Positions 32,552 to 41,961 are shown, counted from the stretch's first letter. The stretch: DNA of 64,000 nt from Deltaproteobacteria bacterium (GCA_009668975.1 SBEG01000008.1:106600-170599), one strand, 5' to 3'. Made by a program: numbers and translations. Notes: generated by a model from the sequence alone, not told the origin.

Positions 32552-33907
32552 ATGAATGAGCTGAATAATTTTTTTGCCGCACTCAGCGGCTATGTCTGGG
32601 GAATTCCCCTGCTTGTTCTTCTGGTCGGAACCGGCCTGTTCCTGACCTTCCGGCTGCGTTGTCTGCAGGTCAGCATGCTGGGCCACGCCCTTTACGAAAC
32701 TTTTGTCCGGCCCAAGTCCAATGAACAAGGTGACATCAGCCATTTTCAAGCGCTGATGGTGGCGCTGGCAGCGACCATCGGCACCGGCAATATCATCGGC
32801 GTTGCCACCGCCATCTCGATTGGCGGCCCCGGCGCGCTGTTCTGGATGTGGGTCACGGCGGCGCTGGGTATGGCCACCAAGTACGCGGAAGGCGTCTTGG
32901 CAGTCAAGTACCGGGTGGTGGACGAAAACGGTGAAATGGCCGGCGGCCCGATGTATTACCTGGAGAGGGGTTTGGGTCAGAAATGGCTCGGGGTGCTGTT
33001 CGCCCTGTTCGGCTCAATCGCGGCCTTCGGCATCGGCAATACCGTCCAGGCCAACGCCGTTGCCGGAAACCTGAAGGAAACCTTCAACATCGATCCGCTG
33101 GCCACCGGGATTGCCTTGACGCTGCTCACCGGGGTGGTGATCCTGGGCGGCATCAAAAACATCGGCCGGGTATCCGCCGTCATGGTGCCGGTGATGGCGA
33201 TCGTCTACGTGGCCGGGTGCCTGGTGATCCTTTTCCGCTTCGCCGATCAGGTACCGTCCGCCCTCTGGCTGGTCTGCCACGATGCCTTCAGCGGCACGGC
33301 GGCAACGGGAGGATTCCTCGGCGCCACCATCATGATCGCCATTCAGAAGGGCGTCTCGCGGGGGGTCTTCTCGAACGAATCCGGGATGGGCAGCGCCCCG
33401 ATCGCCGCGGCTGCGGCCAAGACCAATGAACCCTGCGAACAGGCACTGGTCTCCATGACCGGCACCTTTATTGATACCATCATTGTCTGCACCATGACCG
33501 GCCTGGTATTGATCGTCACCGGGGCCTGGCATTCCGGAGCCGAGGTTTCGACCCTGACCAAATCGGCCTTCGACATCGGATTACCGGGGAATTCCGGCGG
33601 CTATATCGTCACCTTCGGCATCGTCTTTTTCGCCTACTCCACCATCATCGGCTGGGCCTACTACGGCGAAAAGTGCCTGGAATATCTTCTGGGCGTCAAG
33701 GCGCTGTTTCCCTACCGGCTCCTTTATGCCGCCCTGGTCATGGTCGGCGCCACCATCAAGCTGGAATTGGTCTGGAATTTCGCCGATGTCATGAACGGAC
33801 TGATGGCAATCCCGAACCTGATCGGACTGTTGGGTCTTTCCGGTGTGGTGGTTGCGGAAACCAACCGTTTTCTCGCGGCACGGAAAGGGCGAAAAATCAC
33901 CCTCTGA
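32552..33907 (+). CDS. Sodium:alanine (AGCS-family) symporter
   Basis: A 451-residue amino acid:cation symporter with about eleven helices. Family signatures include ATIGTGNIIGVATAISIGGPGALFWMW and SNESGMGSAPIAAA. Members import alanine or glycine with Na+. It is a single gene with its own probable promoter. Homologues of this size are annotated agcS or alsT. Confidence 0.94.
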   Translation: MNELNNFFAALSGYVWGIPLLVLLVGTGLFLTFRLRCLQVSMLGHALYETFVRPKSNEQGDISHFQALMVALAATIGTGNIIGVATAISIGGPGALFWMWVTAALGMATKYAEGVLAVKYRVVDENGEMAGGPMYYLERGLGQKWLGVLFALFGSIAAFGIGNTVQANAVAGNLKETFNIDPLATGIALTLLTGVVILGGIKNIGRVSAVMVPVMAIVYVAGCLVILFRFADQVPSALWLVCHDAFSGTAATGGFLGATIMIAIQKGVSRGVFSNESGMGSAPIAAAAAKTNEPCEQALVSMTGTFIDTIIVCTMTGLVLIVTGAWHSGAEVSTLTKSAFDIGLPGNSGGYIVTFGIVFFAYSTIIGWAYYGEKCLEYLLGVKALFPYRLLYAALVMVGATIKLELVWNFADVMNGLMAIPNLIGLLGLSGVVVAETNRFLAARKGRKITL

Positions 33908-33930
33908 TCAAGTGCAGAAGATCGAAAAAC

Positions 33931-35121
33931 TCAGCGAGCCGTCAGATGACGGACCCCTTTTTCCAGCCCGGCCAGGTTCAGCTCGAACATCGGAATAATC
34001 GTGCGTATAATGCTGATCGTCTCGCCATGTTTCCATAACGAAGAAGACACGGGATTGAACCAGGCGGCGTGGCGAAAAGTTGTGGCCAGCATCTTCAGCC
34101 GCTCAATGCTCGGCTGCTTTTGCCGGTATTCCAGCATGATCGAGCCATCGATTGCCAACAGTTCCTCGGGAGCCATGCTGGCGTCGCCGACAAAGATCAG
34201 CCGGGTTTCCGGGTCGCGGCGCAGCAGATCCTCGACCGCTTCCGGCTGATTGCGCCGTTCCGGGTCGCGCCAGACCCGGTCGGAGATGGTGTTGTGAAAA
34301 TAGCGGATCGAAAGATCCTTGAACTGGGAGCGGGCATGGTGAAAGAGGGCCTGAACGGTTTCCACGTACGGCTCCATGGACCAGCCGCCATTGTCGATCA
34401 GGAGCAGTACCTTGAGACGGTCCAGCAGTCTCCGGTCAAAAACGATTTCAATTTCACCGGCATTACGCATGGTCTGGTAAATCGTCTTCTCCACGCTCAG
34501 TTCATCCCTCGGTCCGGCCGGCTTCAGGTGACGGAGCCGCTTCAGGGCTTCCCCCATCTGGCTGCGCGTCAGGGGGGCGGTCCGGGAATAGTCGCGGTAC
34601 CGTCTCTCCAAGGCCACTTTACTGGCGGTTCGGGCCCGGGACGATCCGCCGATCCGCATCCCGCCGGGCCGGTTGCCGGAGTGGCCGATCGGCGACACCC
34701 CGCCGGAGCCGATCCACTTCCTACCGCCGTAATGGACCGCTTTCTGGTCCTTCAGCCGGTCAAAGAGATACTGCTCCAGTTCCGCAGCACTGAGCCGGCG
34801 CAGTTCTTTCTCGGTTAGGCCGAGTGCCTTGGCCAAATCAGCAGGAACCTTCAGCCACTGCTCGAGCAGCGCCCGGGCCACCTCGTCCAGAACCACGCCT
34901 TCCGCGGGGTATGCCTCGGCCCCGGCAAACAACTCGGCAAAGACCAGGTCGTAGGTATCGAAATCCCGTTCACTTTTCACCAGGATCGACCGTGCTACGA
35001 TGTAGAAATCGTCCAACGAGGCAACAAGACCGAGACTCAGGGCCTTCTGCAGGCGGAGAAAAGCGGTGGGCGTTACCGCGACGCCACGATCACGCAGGGT
35101 ATAAAAGAAGGGCACAAACAT
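33931..35121 (-). CDS. VWA domain (CoxE-like) protein
   Basis: A 396-residue protein of the CoxE/VWA family, here downstream of and 29 bases from a MoxR-type AAA+ gene. The N-terminal half resembles CoxE-like helical regions; the C-terminal half is a von Willebrand A fold. The metal-ion-dependent adhesion motif, normally DxSxS, reads DNGGWSM, so metal binding may be weakened. MoxR/VWA pairs act as chaperones that insert or remodel metal cofactors or assemble complexes. ATG 35121 follows CAGGAGATACAGCA; the longer frame is unlikely. Confidence 0.87.
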   Translation of the reverse strand: MFVPFFYTLRDRGVAVTPTAFLRLQKALSLGLVASLDDFYIVARSILVKSERDFDTYDLVFAELFAGAEAYPAEGVVLDEVARALLEQWLKVPADLAKALGLTEKELRRLSAAELEQYLFDRLKDQKAVHYGGRKWIGSGGVSPIGHSGNRPGGMRIGGSSRARTASKVALERRYRDYSRTAPLTRSQMGEALKRLRHLKPAGPRDELSVEKTIYQTMRNAGEIEIVFDRRLLDRLKVLLLIDNGGWSMEPYVETVQALFHHARSQFKDLSIRYFHNTISDRVWRDPERRNQPEAVEDLLRRDPETRLIFVGDASMAPEELLAIDGSIMLEYRQKQPSIERLKMLATTFRHAAWFNPVSSSLWKHGETISIIRTIIPMFELNLAGLEKGVRHLTAR

Positions 35122-35150
35122 TGCTGTATCTCCTGACCGGTTCACCACTC

Positions 35151-35990
35151 TCAGGTAACCGTTACCAACCCGGCCTTTTCCAGATCGCTGCTCTTCTTGA
35201 ACAGGACCCCCAGGTACGGCAGCACCCCGTCGCTCAATGCCTCGATCCGGAAATCCGGGTCAGCCTGCAGGGCCCGGATCCAGTTGAGAAGTTCACGGGT
35301 GGCAGGCTTTTTTTCCACCCCTTCCAGCTGCCGGAGCCGGTAAAAGGCATTAATGGCGGCCTGGGCCAGATCATTCGACAGGTCGGGGAAATGGACGGCA
35401 ATGATGCGGCGCATGGTGTCCGGTTGCGGGAAGGCGATATGGTGGAAATTACAGCGGCCGAGGAACGGATCGGAAAGGTCCTTCTTGGCATTGGAGGTAA
35501 TGATCACCACCGGCCGGATCCGGGCCGAAACCGTACGATCGATCTCCATGATGTCGAACTGCATCTGGTCGAGCACATCGAGCATGTCATCCTGGAAATC
35601 AGTGTCCGCCTTGTCGATCTCATCGATCAGGAGCACGGTCCGCTGATCGGCCACGAAGGCCTGACCGATCTTGCCCATGCGGATGTATTCGGAGATGTTG
35701 CTCACATCACGACTCGAATCGCCGAAGCGGCTGTCGTTGAGACGGGTCAGGGTATCGTATTGGTAGAGCGCCTCGACCAACTTCATGCTCGATTTGACAT
35801 TGAGGATAATCAGCGGCATCGCGAGGCTTTCGGCAATGGCGTGGGCCAGCATGGTCTTCCCGGTTCCCGGCTCCCCCTTGAGAAGCAGCGGCATCTCCAG
35901 GGCCATGGAGACATTAACGATCTTGGCCAGCTCCTCGTCCAGCACGTAGCGGCTGGCACCGCCGAAACGGTGAAAGTTCTGTTCTGTCAT
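35151..35990 (-). CDS. MoxR-type AAA+ ATPase
   Basis: A 279-residue AAA+ ATPase of the MoxR/CoxD group with Walker A KGEPGTGKTMLA (about 38-49), Walker B VLLIDEIDKAD and a sensor-1 region (VVIITSNAKKDL). An ATP-driven chaperone working with the following VWA protein is the expected role. The Shine-Dalgarno AAGGAG lies 11 bases before ATG 35990. The pair is not adjacent to a dehydrogenase or oxidase gene that would show the client, so the target is unknown. Confidence 0.93.
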   Translation of the reverse strand: MTEQNFHRFGGASRYVLDEELAKIVNVSMALEMPLLLKGEPGTGKTMLAHAIAESLAMPLIILNVKSSMKLVEALYQYDTLTRLNDSRFGDSSRDVSNISEYIRMGKIGQAFVADQRTVLLIDEIDKADTDFQDDMLDVLDQMQFDIMEIDRTVSARIRPVVIITSNAKKDLSDPFLGRCNFHHIAFPQPDTMRRIIAVHFPDLSNDLAQAAINAFYRLRQLEGVEKKPATRELLNWIRALQADPDFRIEALSDGVLPYLGVLFKKSSDLEKAGLVTVT

Positions 35991-36034
35991 GGTGGTACTG
36001 CTCCTTATGCAACCTGGTAATATTTAATGTGTTT

Positions 36035-36145
36035 GTAGGGGCAAGCCCCTGTGTCCGCCCTCGGTAGCTAGCATAGGTAGGCGGGCACCCGCCCGCCTAC
36101 GCATTGTAGCGCTTCGGCGCGCGCGTTCAGGGGGGTGCCCCTGCG
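36035..36145. repeat. GTAGGGGC-type palindromic repeat cluster
   Basis: This gap between the AAA+ and nitroreductase genes holds GTAGGGGCAAGCCCCTG, a second palindrome GTAGGCGGGCACCCGCCCGCCTAC region and a closing GGGGTGCCCCTGC. The ends match those of the hairpins at 1066 and 19314. Confidence 0.75.
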
Positions 36146-36176
36146 ATTCCTTCAGATCTACCCTCCGCTGGATAAC

Positions 36177-36995
36177 TTATCCCCAGGTTACCTTCGCCGG
36201 ATTACGCAGCGGGATGCGAGAGTATTCGAATTCCGGGTAGCCGATCATCACCCCGCCGTACATGCGGTGACCAGGCGGCAGACCAAGGGCCGTGGCAACC
36301 CCTGGGGAGCTCAAGGCCGCCTGGTGGAGAAAGCCGGCCCAGCAGGTGCCGAGTCCGAAGGGAAGCGCAGCCAGATCAAGGTTGGCCAGGGCGATGGTGG
36401 CGGAAGCTGAGACCATCGGGTCATCAACAGCCCCATGGGCAATGATCAGAGCCGGAGCCTTGCGCAGGATCGGATCACGCCCCTTTTCCCAGGCCTTCAG
36501 CATCCCTTTGACGCCATGCACCTGTTCTCCTTCCAGGGTGCGCAGCCATTCGATCACGGCCAGGGCGAGAAACTGCACCTCCTGCTCGTCCAGGATCACT
36601 TTCCAGGAAACCGTCTGGGTGTTCATGCCGGTCGGCGCATAGCGAACGATATCCATCACTTGTTCGATGACGTCCTGTTTCAGCGGCTCTTTGCGGAAAT
36701 TCCTGATCGAGCGGCGTCCCTTGACCAGCTGCCCGACCTGCTCCGGGGTCAGTCGCCAGCCGGACTCCAGGGGCGGGCACTCTGCCGCATTCATTCGGCA
36801 ATGACTCAGCGCACCGGTCGGGCAGGCGGCAACACAGTGCCCACAGGTAATACAGCCCTTTTCGATCTTTTCGATCGTGGTCGGAAAACCGGTTGTCGGG
36901 AAGCCTTCTCCCAGGGCAATGATACCCACCGGGCAGGCTCTGGCGCAAAAACCGCATCGTTGGCAGTTGCATTGATCAATTGTGATCAGTCCCAT
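36177..36995 (-). CDS. Nitroreductase-family protein with N-terminal two-cluster ferredoxin domain
   Basis: A 272-residue fusion: two [4Fe-4S] motifs (CQRCGFCARACP and CITCGHCVAACP) precede an FMN-binding nitroreductase fold (RRSIRNF at about 92-98; ALGLPPGH near the end). The ferredoxin part would deliver electrons to the flavin. Such proteins reduce nitro compounds, quinones or related substrates in anaerobes. ATG 36995 with CAGGAGGATAGT upstream was chosen, since the longer frame is not family-like. It lies 25 bases after a tetR gene on the same strand and so may be controlled by that repressor. Confidence 0.92.
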   Translation of the reverse strand: MGLITIDQCNCQRCGFCARACPVGIIALGEGFPTTGFPTTIEKIEKGCITCGHCVAACPTGALSHCRMNAAECPPLESGWRLTPEQVGQLVKGRRSIRNFRKEPLKQDVIEQVMDIVRYAPTGMNTQTVSWKVILDEQEVQFLALAVIEWLRTLEGEQVHGVKGMLKAWEKGRDPILRKAPALIIAHGAVDDPMVSASATIALANLDLAALPFGLGTCWAGFLHQAALSSPGVATALGLPPGHRMYGGVMIGYPEFEYSRIPLRNPAKVTWG

Positions 36996-37020
36996 ACTAT
37001 CCTCCTGTAACTGTGTCGTT

Positions 37021-37620
37021 TCAGTCCTTACCCGTCGCCATCTGGTCGATGAGCAGATTGATGCCGTCCACCGAACGCTCCAGGTATTTTTTATCCCCAA
37101 TGGTTTTCGCCAGTAAAATCCCACCCTCAATCTGGGCGATAAAAGTGGCGGCAAAAAGGTATGCATCAGCATCGAGGCGGATCTCGCCGCTTTCTTTGCC
37201 CGCCTCCACCATCGAAACAAGGCGCCCCTCCCAGGCGGTCAAGACCCTGCGCACCTCCTCGTGCAGGCGCGGATGGGCATCGTCAGAATCAACAGCGGTA
37301 TTGAGAATCGGGCAGCCGCCCTTCTGCACGGTCTCCTCGAAAAAGTCAAGAAAGGTAGCCGCAAAGGCCCGCAACCTGTTCACTTCGCCCTGACAGGGTT
37401 GAAGTTTTTCCCGGACCCGCTCGGAAACATGCCGGACACTGTGCAGAAAGGCTTCCACCGCCAAGGCATCCTTATCGGCAAAATGCCCGTAAATTGCCCC
37501 TTTGCTCAATCCCAGGTCATCGCAGAGCATCGCCATGGAAGTGCGCTGGTAGCCGTTCTTGTTGAAAATAACGGCCGCTTTTTCGATGATTGCCTGCCTT
37601 GTTTCTTCCGCTTTACCCAA
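37021..37620 (-). CDS. TetR/AcrR-family transcriptional repressor
   Basis: A 199-residue regulator with an N-terminal HTH (about 26-45; MAMLCDDLGLSKGAIYGHF) and a C-terminal ligand domain. Two near-identical palindromes at 37690-37739 overlap its own predicted promoter, so it very likely represses itself and the nitroreductase gene 25 bases downstream. The ligand is unknown; a nitro or quinone-type compound fits the neighbour. Confidence 0.92.
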   Translation of the reverse strand: MGKAEETRQAIIEKAAVIFNKNGYQRTSMAMLCDDLGLSKGAIYGHFADKDALAVEAFLHSVRHVSERVREKLQPCQGEVNRLRAFAATFLDFFEETVQKGGCPILNTAVDSDDAHPRLHEEVRRVLTAWEGRLVSMVEAGKESGEIRLDADAYLFAATFIAQIEGGILLAKTIGDKKYLERSVDGINLLIDQMATGKD

Positions 37621-37687
37621 AAAAAACCTCCCTGCCGCTGACAGTACCGCTAAAAAATTTCCATTTGGAAACTCCGGACAGAAACTA

Positions 37688-37739
37688 AATATACCAAGCG
37701 GTATATTTATGTCAAGCTCGTTTTATACCAAACGGTATA
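37688..37739 (-). promoter_or_regulatory. tetR promoter with two operator palindromes
   Basis: Two 16-base palindromes, TATACCAAGCGGTATA (37690-37705) and TATACCAAACGGTATA (37724-37739), lie 34 bases apart centre to centre. On the minus strand TTGACA (complement of 37710-37715) and TATATT (complement of 37688-37693) are 16 bases apart, so one operator covers the spacer and -10 region and the other sits just upstream of the -35. Confidence 0.85.
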
Positions 37740-37812
37740 TTTCCAGACAATAGAAACCGGTCTCCTGAACAAACCGGATATTTTTCACATCATGACGGAC
37801 ACCCGGCAACTG

Positions 37813-38598
37813 TCATCTCCGCTCACACGCCAAGCAGTCAGATGATACACGTTCACCTTTGGCCAACAAGACGATTGAATCTCTTGTCCCCAGGATCGCC
37901 AGCGGTTTTTCCTGTGGCTCCAGCCAGCCGAGGACCCGCAGAATATCGTTTTCGGCCAGGGCGACACAGCCCTGGGTCGGCAGGTGTTCCTCGCACCGCA
38001 CATGGATGAAAATGGCACTTCCCGCCCCTTTGACAACCGGGTCGGTGTTGTATTCGATGACGATGCCGTACTTGTAGCGATCATCGTTCAATTTCATCTG
38101 CTCAAAAGAAGTAGCGGACGTTTCGCCCTTCCGGCCCCAGCGGTTATAGTCGGGAGAATTGCTGTCGTCCACCCAGATATCGCTGTCACCGGCCTGCCGG
38201 TAGGACAGGCGGGTAGCGATCTCCGGTGCATAGCCAAAGGCCCGCTTCAGGGCAAAAACCCCGGATGGCGTCCGGACGTCCCCCTCCTTTTTCTCGCCGG
38301 GCGGAGCAAAGCCGTTTCTGCCGATCAGGGCCGGCAGCGGCGGGAAAGCAATGTGCCAGAGACCTTCCCTCTTCTCCAGGGTATAGAGCATCGCCGTAGG
38401 GCTGGAAGATTCCTCGCCCATCACCAGCACTACCTGGGATGCGTCGCCAGCCAGAGTCGTCACGGATGTTTGGAGCCATGCTGCCAGAGTTTCCTCTGCC
38501 GAAACTTCCGGTGCGACCCAAAGGACCGACATCAGGCAGAAAAACAGCGCCGCCGGAAGGAAGGTTAATTTTCCCGTTACTTTCATCATGCCCCTCAT
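37813..38598 (-). CDS. L,D-transpeptidase (YkuD-family) periplasmic protein
   Basis: A 261-residue exported protein with an N-terminal signal segment (LTFLPAALFFCLMSVLWVAP) and a YkuD-type domain containing FIHVRCEEHLPTQGCVAL, with the catalytic Cys in the TxGC motif. Such enzymes form L,D cross-links in peptidoglycan or attach lipoproteins. It starts ten bases after the stop of gltP, so it is translationally coupled to a symporter and K+ channel operon. Confidence 0.85.
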   Translation of the reverse strand: MRGMMKVTGKLTFLPAALFFCLMSVLWVAPEVSAEETLAAWLQTSVTTLAGDASQVVLVMGEESSSPTAMLYTLEKREGLWHIAFPPLPALIGRNGFAPPGEKKEGDVRTPSGVFALKRAFGYAPEIATRLSYRQAGDSDIWVDDSNSPDYNRWGRKGETSATSFEQMKLNDDRYKYGIVIEYNTDPVVKGAGSAIFIHVRCEEHLPTQGCVALAENDILRVLGWLEPQEKPLAILGTRDSIVLLAKGERVSSDCLACERR

Positions 38599-38608
38599 TC
38601 GTTCTCCA

Positions 38609-39847
38609 TCACCCTGACGAATCCATCCAGTTCTTGCCACCCAGCACCCGGGTGACCAGCATGCTGGAAACATTATCTCCGACAGCATTGATCATGGTGG
38701 CAGGCGCATCCACCAGGGTACCGATCATCGTGATCAGGGGCAACGCTTCCGGGGGAAAGCCATAGAAGGACAGGATCAACAACTCACCGATCGTGCCGCC
38801 ACCGGGTATGCCGCTGACGACCACGCCAGTCAGCAGGGCGATGCCGAGGGCGGTCAGAATCGGCTCGAACCCGGAAAAGGGCATCTGAAATATACCGAAA
38901 AGAAAGGCGATTTTCAGCACGGCGGCCAGACAGGAACCTTCCATATGAATCGTGGCGCCGACCGGAATGACCACCTCACTGATATCCCTCGGTACGCCGA
39001 TGTTGTCCGCCGCCTGCAGATTGGCGGGAATCGTCGCGATCGAACTGCCGGTGGCAAGCGCGGTAAGCGAGGGCGGAATGATCTCACGCCAGAATGTTTT
39101 CACGCCGCGGGCCCGGCCGGCCAGAAAGGCATAGCAGCTGAAGGCAACGGCAAAATAGATCAGGGCGGTCGGATAGTAGAGGGTCATGGCGCGGGCATAG
39201 GAACCGAGCAACTCCGGACCGAACACACCGACCAGGTAGGCGAAGTAGGCCCCGAGCCCGATCGGCGCGTAATACATGATGAAGCTGATCAATTTCATCA
39301 TCACTTCATTGGCAGAGCTCAGAAAAGCGGCAAAGGTCTTGCCCTTTTCGCCCACCGCGGAGGTGGCAAGACCGGTCAGCAACGAAAAGACAATCAGCGC
39401 CAGCATGTTGTTCTTCGATAAAAGGTTGGGAAAATCGGATACGGTAAAAGCCCGGACCAGTTGCTCTGAGGTTTTGAGCTGCTGCACCTCAATTGCCTCG
39501 GGCAAGGGGATGCTCGCAGCGAGAGCAGGCGGGTACAGGACCACGGCGGCGATCATGACCACTGAAGCGACAAGCCCGGTGGCGACAAAAATCAGCACCA
39601 TCAGAATGAGGATTTTACCCAGACGCCGGAGATTGGTCATCGCAGCAACAGTGGACGAGATGGAAAAGAAGACCAGCGGGACAATCACGGTAAAGAGCAG
39701 ATTGAGAAAGACATCGCCCAGCGGCTTGAACATGGCGGCATCTTTTTTCAAGATGAGGCCGAGGAGCGCGCCGAAAACAATCGCGGCGATCAACAGCAGG
39801 GAAAACCGGTAGGAGTGCAGAAATGACGGAAAGTTATTTTTCTTCAT
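38609..39847 (-). CDS. Dicarboxylate/amino acid:cation symporter (DAACS, GltP-like)
   Basis: A 412-residue symporter with about eight membrane helices plus two hairpin loops. The TVAAMTNLRRLG segment and the C-terminal motifs STIATIPANLQAA and DAPATMINAVGD-type stretches are typical of glutamate/aspartate/C4-dicarboxylate carriers. It lies six bases after the K+ channel gene and ten before the transpeptidase gene. Substrate preference (glutamate, aspartate or C4-dicarboxylates) cannot be read directly. Confidence 0.92.
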   Translation of the reverse strand: MKKNNFPSFLHSYRFSLLLIAAIVFGALLGLILKKDAAMFKPLGDVFLNLLFTVIVPLVFFSISSTVAAMTNLRRLGKILILMVLIFVATGLVASVVMIAAVVLYPPALAASIPLPEAIEVQQLKTSEQLVRAFTVSDFPNLLSKNNMLALIVFSLLTGLATSAVGEKGKTFAAFLSSANEVMMKLISFIMYYAPIGLGAYFAYLVGVFGPELLGSYARAMTLYYPTALIYFAVAFSCYAFLAGRARGVKTFWREIIPPSLTALATGSSIATIPANLQAADNIGVPRDISEVVIPVGATIHMEGSCLAAVLKIAFLFGIFQMPFSGFEPILTALGIALLTGVVVSGIPGGGTIGELLILSFYGFPPEALPLITMIGTLVDAPATMINAVGDNVSSMLVTRVLGGKNWMDSSG

Positions 39848-39853
39848 GTATGG

Positions 39854-41539
39854 TCACCGGTATGTCCTGTTAAAATCCTCTTCCTGTTCCGGACTGCCGA
39901 TGAGTATCAGGTCCGAGCCCGCTACCAGGACGGTTTCGGGTGGCGGCATTACCAGCGGTTCCTCTGACTCCGAGCTTTCGATTGCCACGACGGAGCAGCC
40001 GGTTTCGCGCCGAATGTGGGCCTGATTCAGCCGCATGCCGACCAGATTTGGCGGCAGCCGCCGGCGGAAGACCCCCATCCCCTCGCTCAGATAGATCGAC
40101 TCCTTGTTCTCCAGGACATTGGTCAGAATGTTTGCCCCTACCGAGGCATTGGAGACCACGAAGTCGGCGCCTGCCGCGTAGAGTTGATCCACGTTTTCCT
40201 CACGATTGGCGCGGGCCACGATGCGGATGTGAGGATTGGAGTGGCGGGCCGCCAATGTCATGAAGATGTTTGAGTTGTCGTCGTTGGTGGTGACAATCAG
40301 TCCCCGCGCCCGGGCTATTCCCGACTTCCAGAGCAGCGCCCGGCTGGTGGCATCGCCCACGATTGCCGAGTGCTCGTCACAATGGGGGTTTTCCTGCTGG
40401 TCAACCAGAACGAACGGGACCCCCAAACTGTCAAGATACGAAGCAGCGGCACAACCGATGCGGCCATGCCCCAGGACGAAGACCAGGTCCTCACGGGCAT
40501 TTTCACCGATGAGCCCTTCGAGGGCCACGAGTTGTTCCTGAGTTCCGGCCAACACCATCAAGGCTGTTTCAGAAAGCACAGAGTCACGGCGGGGAATACT
40601 GAAGACTCCTCGCTCCCAGAGGCCGATAACAGCCAGATTCGTTAGCTGTCGAAGGCGGATCTGCTCCAGTGTCCGGCCGGCAAAAGGCGTTCCATACAGC
40701 GGAATCTCGGCAATGAGCAGCTTCCCGAACGAATCGAGCACATGGGCCTTGGCCCCCCGGGTAGTTGCCCGGGTCGCCAGGTAGCGGCCGAGAATTCGGG
40801 AAAGGGGAATCGCCTGGTTCGCGCCGGCCAGCCTGAGCAGTTCCACATGCTCCGGCTCCTCGGCGATAACGCCAATCGGCGTTTCACACATAGTTCGAGC
40901 GGTCAGGCAGAGGTTGATCGTCTCGGGGTCGCTCAGGTTGGAGATGATGTAACGGGCCTGCGCGACACGCGCGCTGCTGAGAAACGCGGAGTCGGTAGGT
41001 ATGCCGTACAGGACCCGCAGCCCTTGAGATTCCAGGGCAAAAGCCTCGTCATGGTTGGACGCTACCACGACAAAAGGCATCCGCCGCCCCTGCATTTTCC
41101 GCATCAGGGCACGGGTGACGGCATCGATGCCAAAGATCAGCACGTGCCCTCGCATGGTATCCGGAAGTTCAGGCGGCGGCCGGTAGCGGATGCGCTCCTC
41201 GATCCAGGGCGCGATAAACAGGCTGATCATGCCGAAGGGAAGGAGAATCAAGAGGAAAATAACCCCGGAGATGGTTACCAGGGCGGCAAAGATATAGCCG
41301 GGCTCCGAATGGAAGGTTATATCACCGAAACCGAGGGTGGTCATGACCGTGATCGTCCAGTATATCCCGGCAATGATGGAATACTCCCGCCCCTCCAGAT
41401 ACCACATGAGGTGACGGAAGACCATGGCATAGACCAGCACCAGGGTAAACAGAAAACAGCAATACACAATGAGCAGTTTCAGGTTTTTTCGTGCCTGACC
41501 GCGCAGGAAAAAGGCAAGTTCCGCCGCAACTGTCTTCAC
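39854..41539 (-). CDS. K+ channel with TrkA-type RCK domains
   Basis: A 561-residue protein with N-terminal membrane helices, a pore loop with selectivity filter TTLGFGD (67-73) and a large cytoplasmic part of TrkA-N and TrkA-C regulatory modules that bind nucleotides or ions. The GTG start at 41539 has AAGGAGAGAAC upstream. It leads an operon with the symporter and transpeptidase. The GFGD filter supports K+ selectivity. Confidence 0.9.
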   Translation of the reverse strand: MKTVAAELAFFLRGQARKNLKLLIVYCCFLFTLVLVYAMVFRHLMWYLEGREYSIIAGIYWTITVMTTLGFGDITFHSEPGYIFAALVTISGVIFLLILLPFGMISLFIAPWIEERIRYRPPPELPDTMRGHVLIFGIDAVTRALMRKMQGRRMPFVVVASNHDEAFALESQGLRVLYGIPTDSAFLSSARVAQARYIISNLSDPETINLCLTARTMCETPIGVIAEEPEHVELLRLAGANQAIPLSRILGRYLATRATTRGAKAHVLDSFGKLLIAEIPLYGTPFAGRTLEQIRLRQLTNLAVIGLWERGVFSIPRRDSVLSETALMVLAGTQEQLVALEGLIGENAREDLVFVLGHGRIGCAAASYLDSLGVPFVLVDQQENPHCDEHSAIVGDATSRALLWKSGIARARGLIVTTNDDNSNIFMTLAARHSNPHIRIVARANREENVDQLYAAGADFVVSNASVGANILTNVLENKESIYLSEGMGVFRRRLPPNLVGMRLNQAHIRRETGCSVVAIESSESEEPLVMPPPETVLVAGSDLILIGSPEQEEDFNRTYR

Positions 41540-41961
41540 GTTCTCTCCTTATCGATGGTGCCCGCAAAAAACAGGCCAGAGAAGGTTTCATGGCAAGGTA
41601 ATGCCAGCAAATAACTCACCTGAATTCAAAGGGCTGACCGCCCCACGACAGCCTGGGCCGCCACGTCGATCCCCTGCTGAATGGTAACTGTATCAAAGCC
41701 TCATCGATAGTATACACGTGGCACACCATGTCAACAATTAAGTGGGGAGGACCCGCAGGGCCGAAAGGAACTGTTTGGAGAATTTGCGAGACCATCAAAG
41801 TTGTATATTCCTCCTCCACCAAGCACCGGCTCACGGGAGAAAAGCCCTGACAATTGACCGCCGGGAGCGTAGAATGTATTCCAAAAGACAAACGCCCATG
41901 TGCCGGTCTCTGGAAAGCGGTTCATCGCGATGATGCCGCTCAAGTAGAGAAGAGGAAACCC
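41540..41961. other. Gap between the K+ channel and selO genes
   Basis: No complete gene is supported. A 70-codon minus-strand ORF (41731-41943) reads like a decayed fragment (see separate entry). Short AT-rich stretches near 41690-41740 may hold promoter signals, but no clear -35/-10 pair stands out. Confidence 0.35.
41731..41943 (-). pseudogene. Possible decayed secreted-protein fragment
   Basis: A 70-codon open frame reading [18 protein letters not shown] and then an aromatic, Gly-rich stretch, with an unusually coherent composition for a random frame. It has no clear start signal and overlaps the selO leader region on the other strand. It could be a remnant of a larger secreted protein, or a spurious frame. 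Confidence 0.2.
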
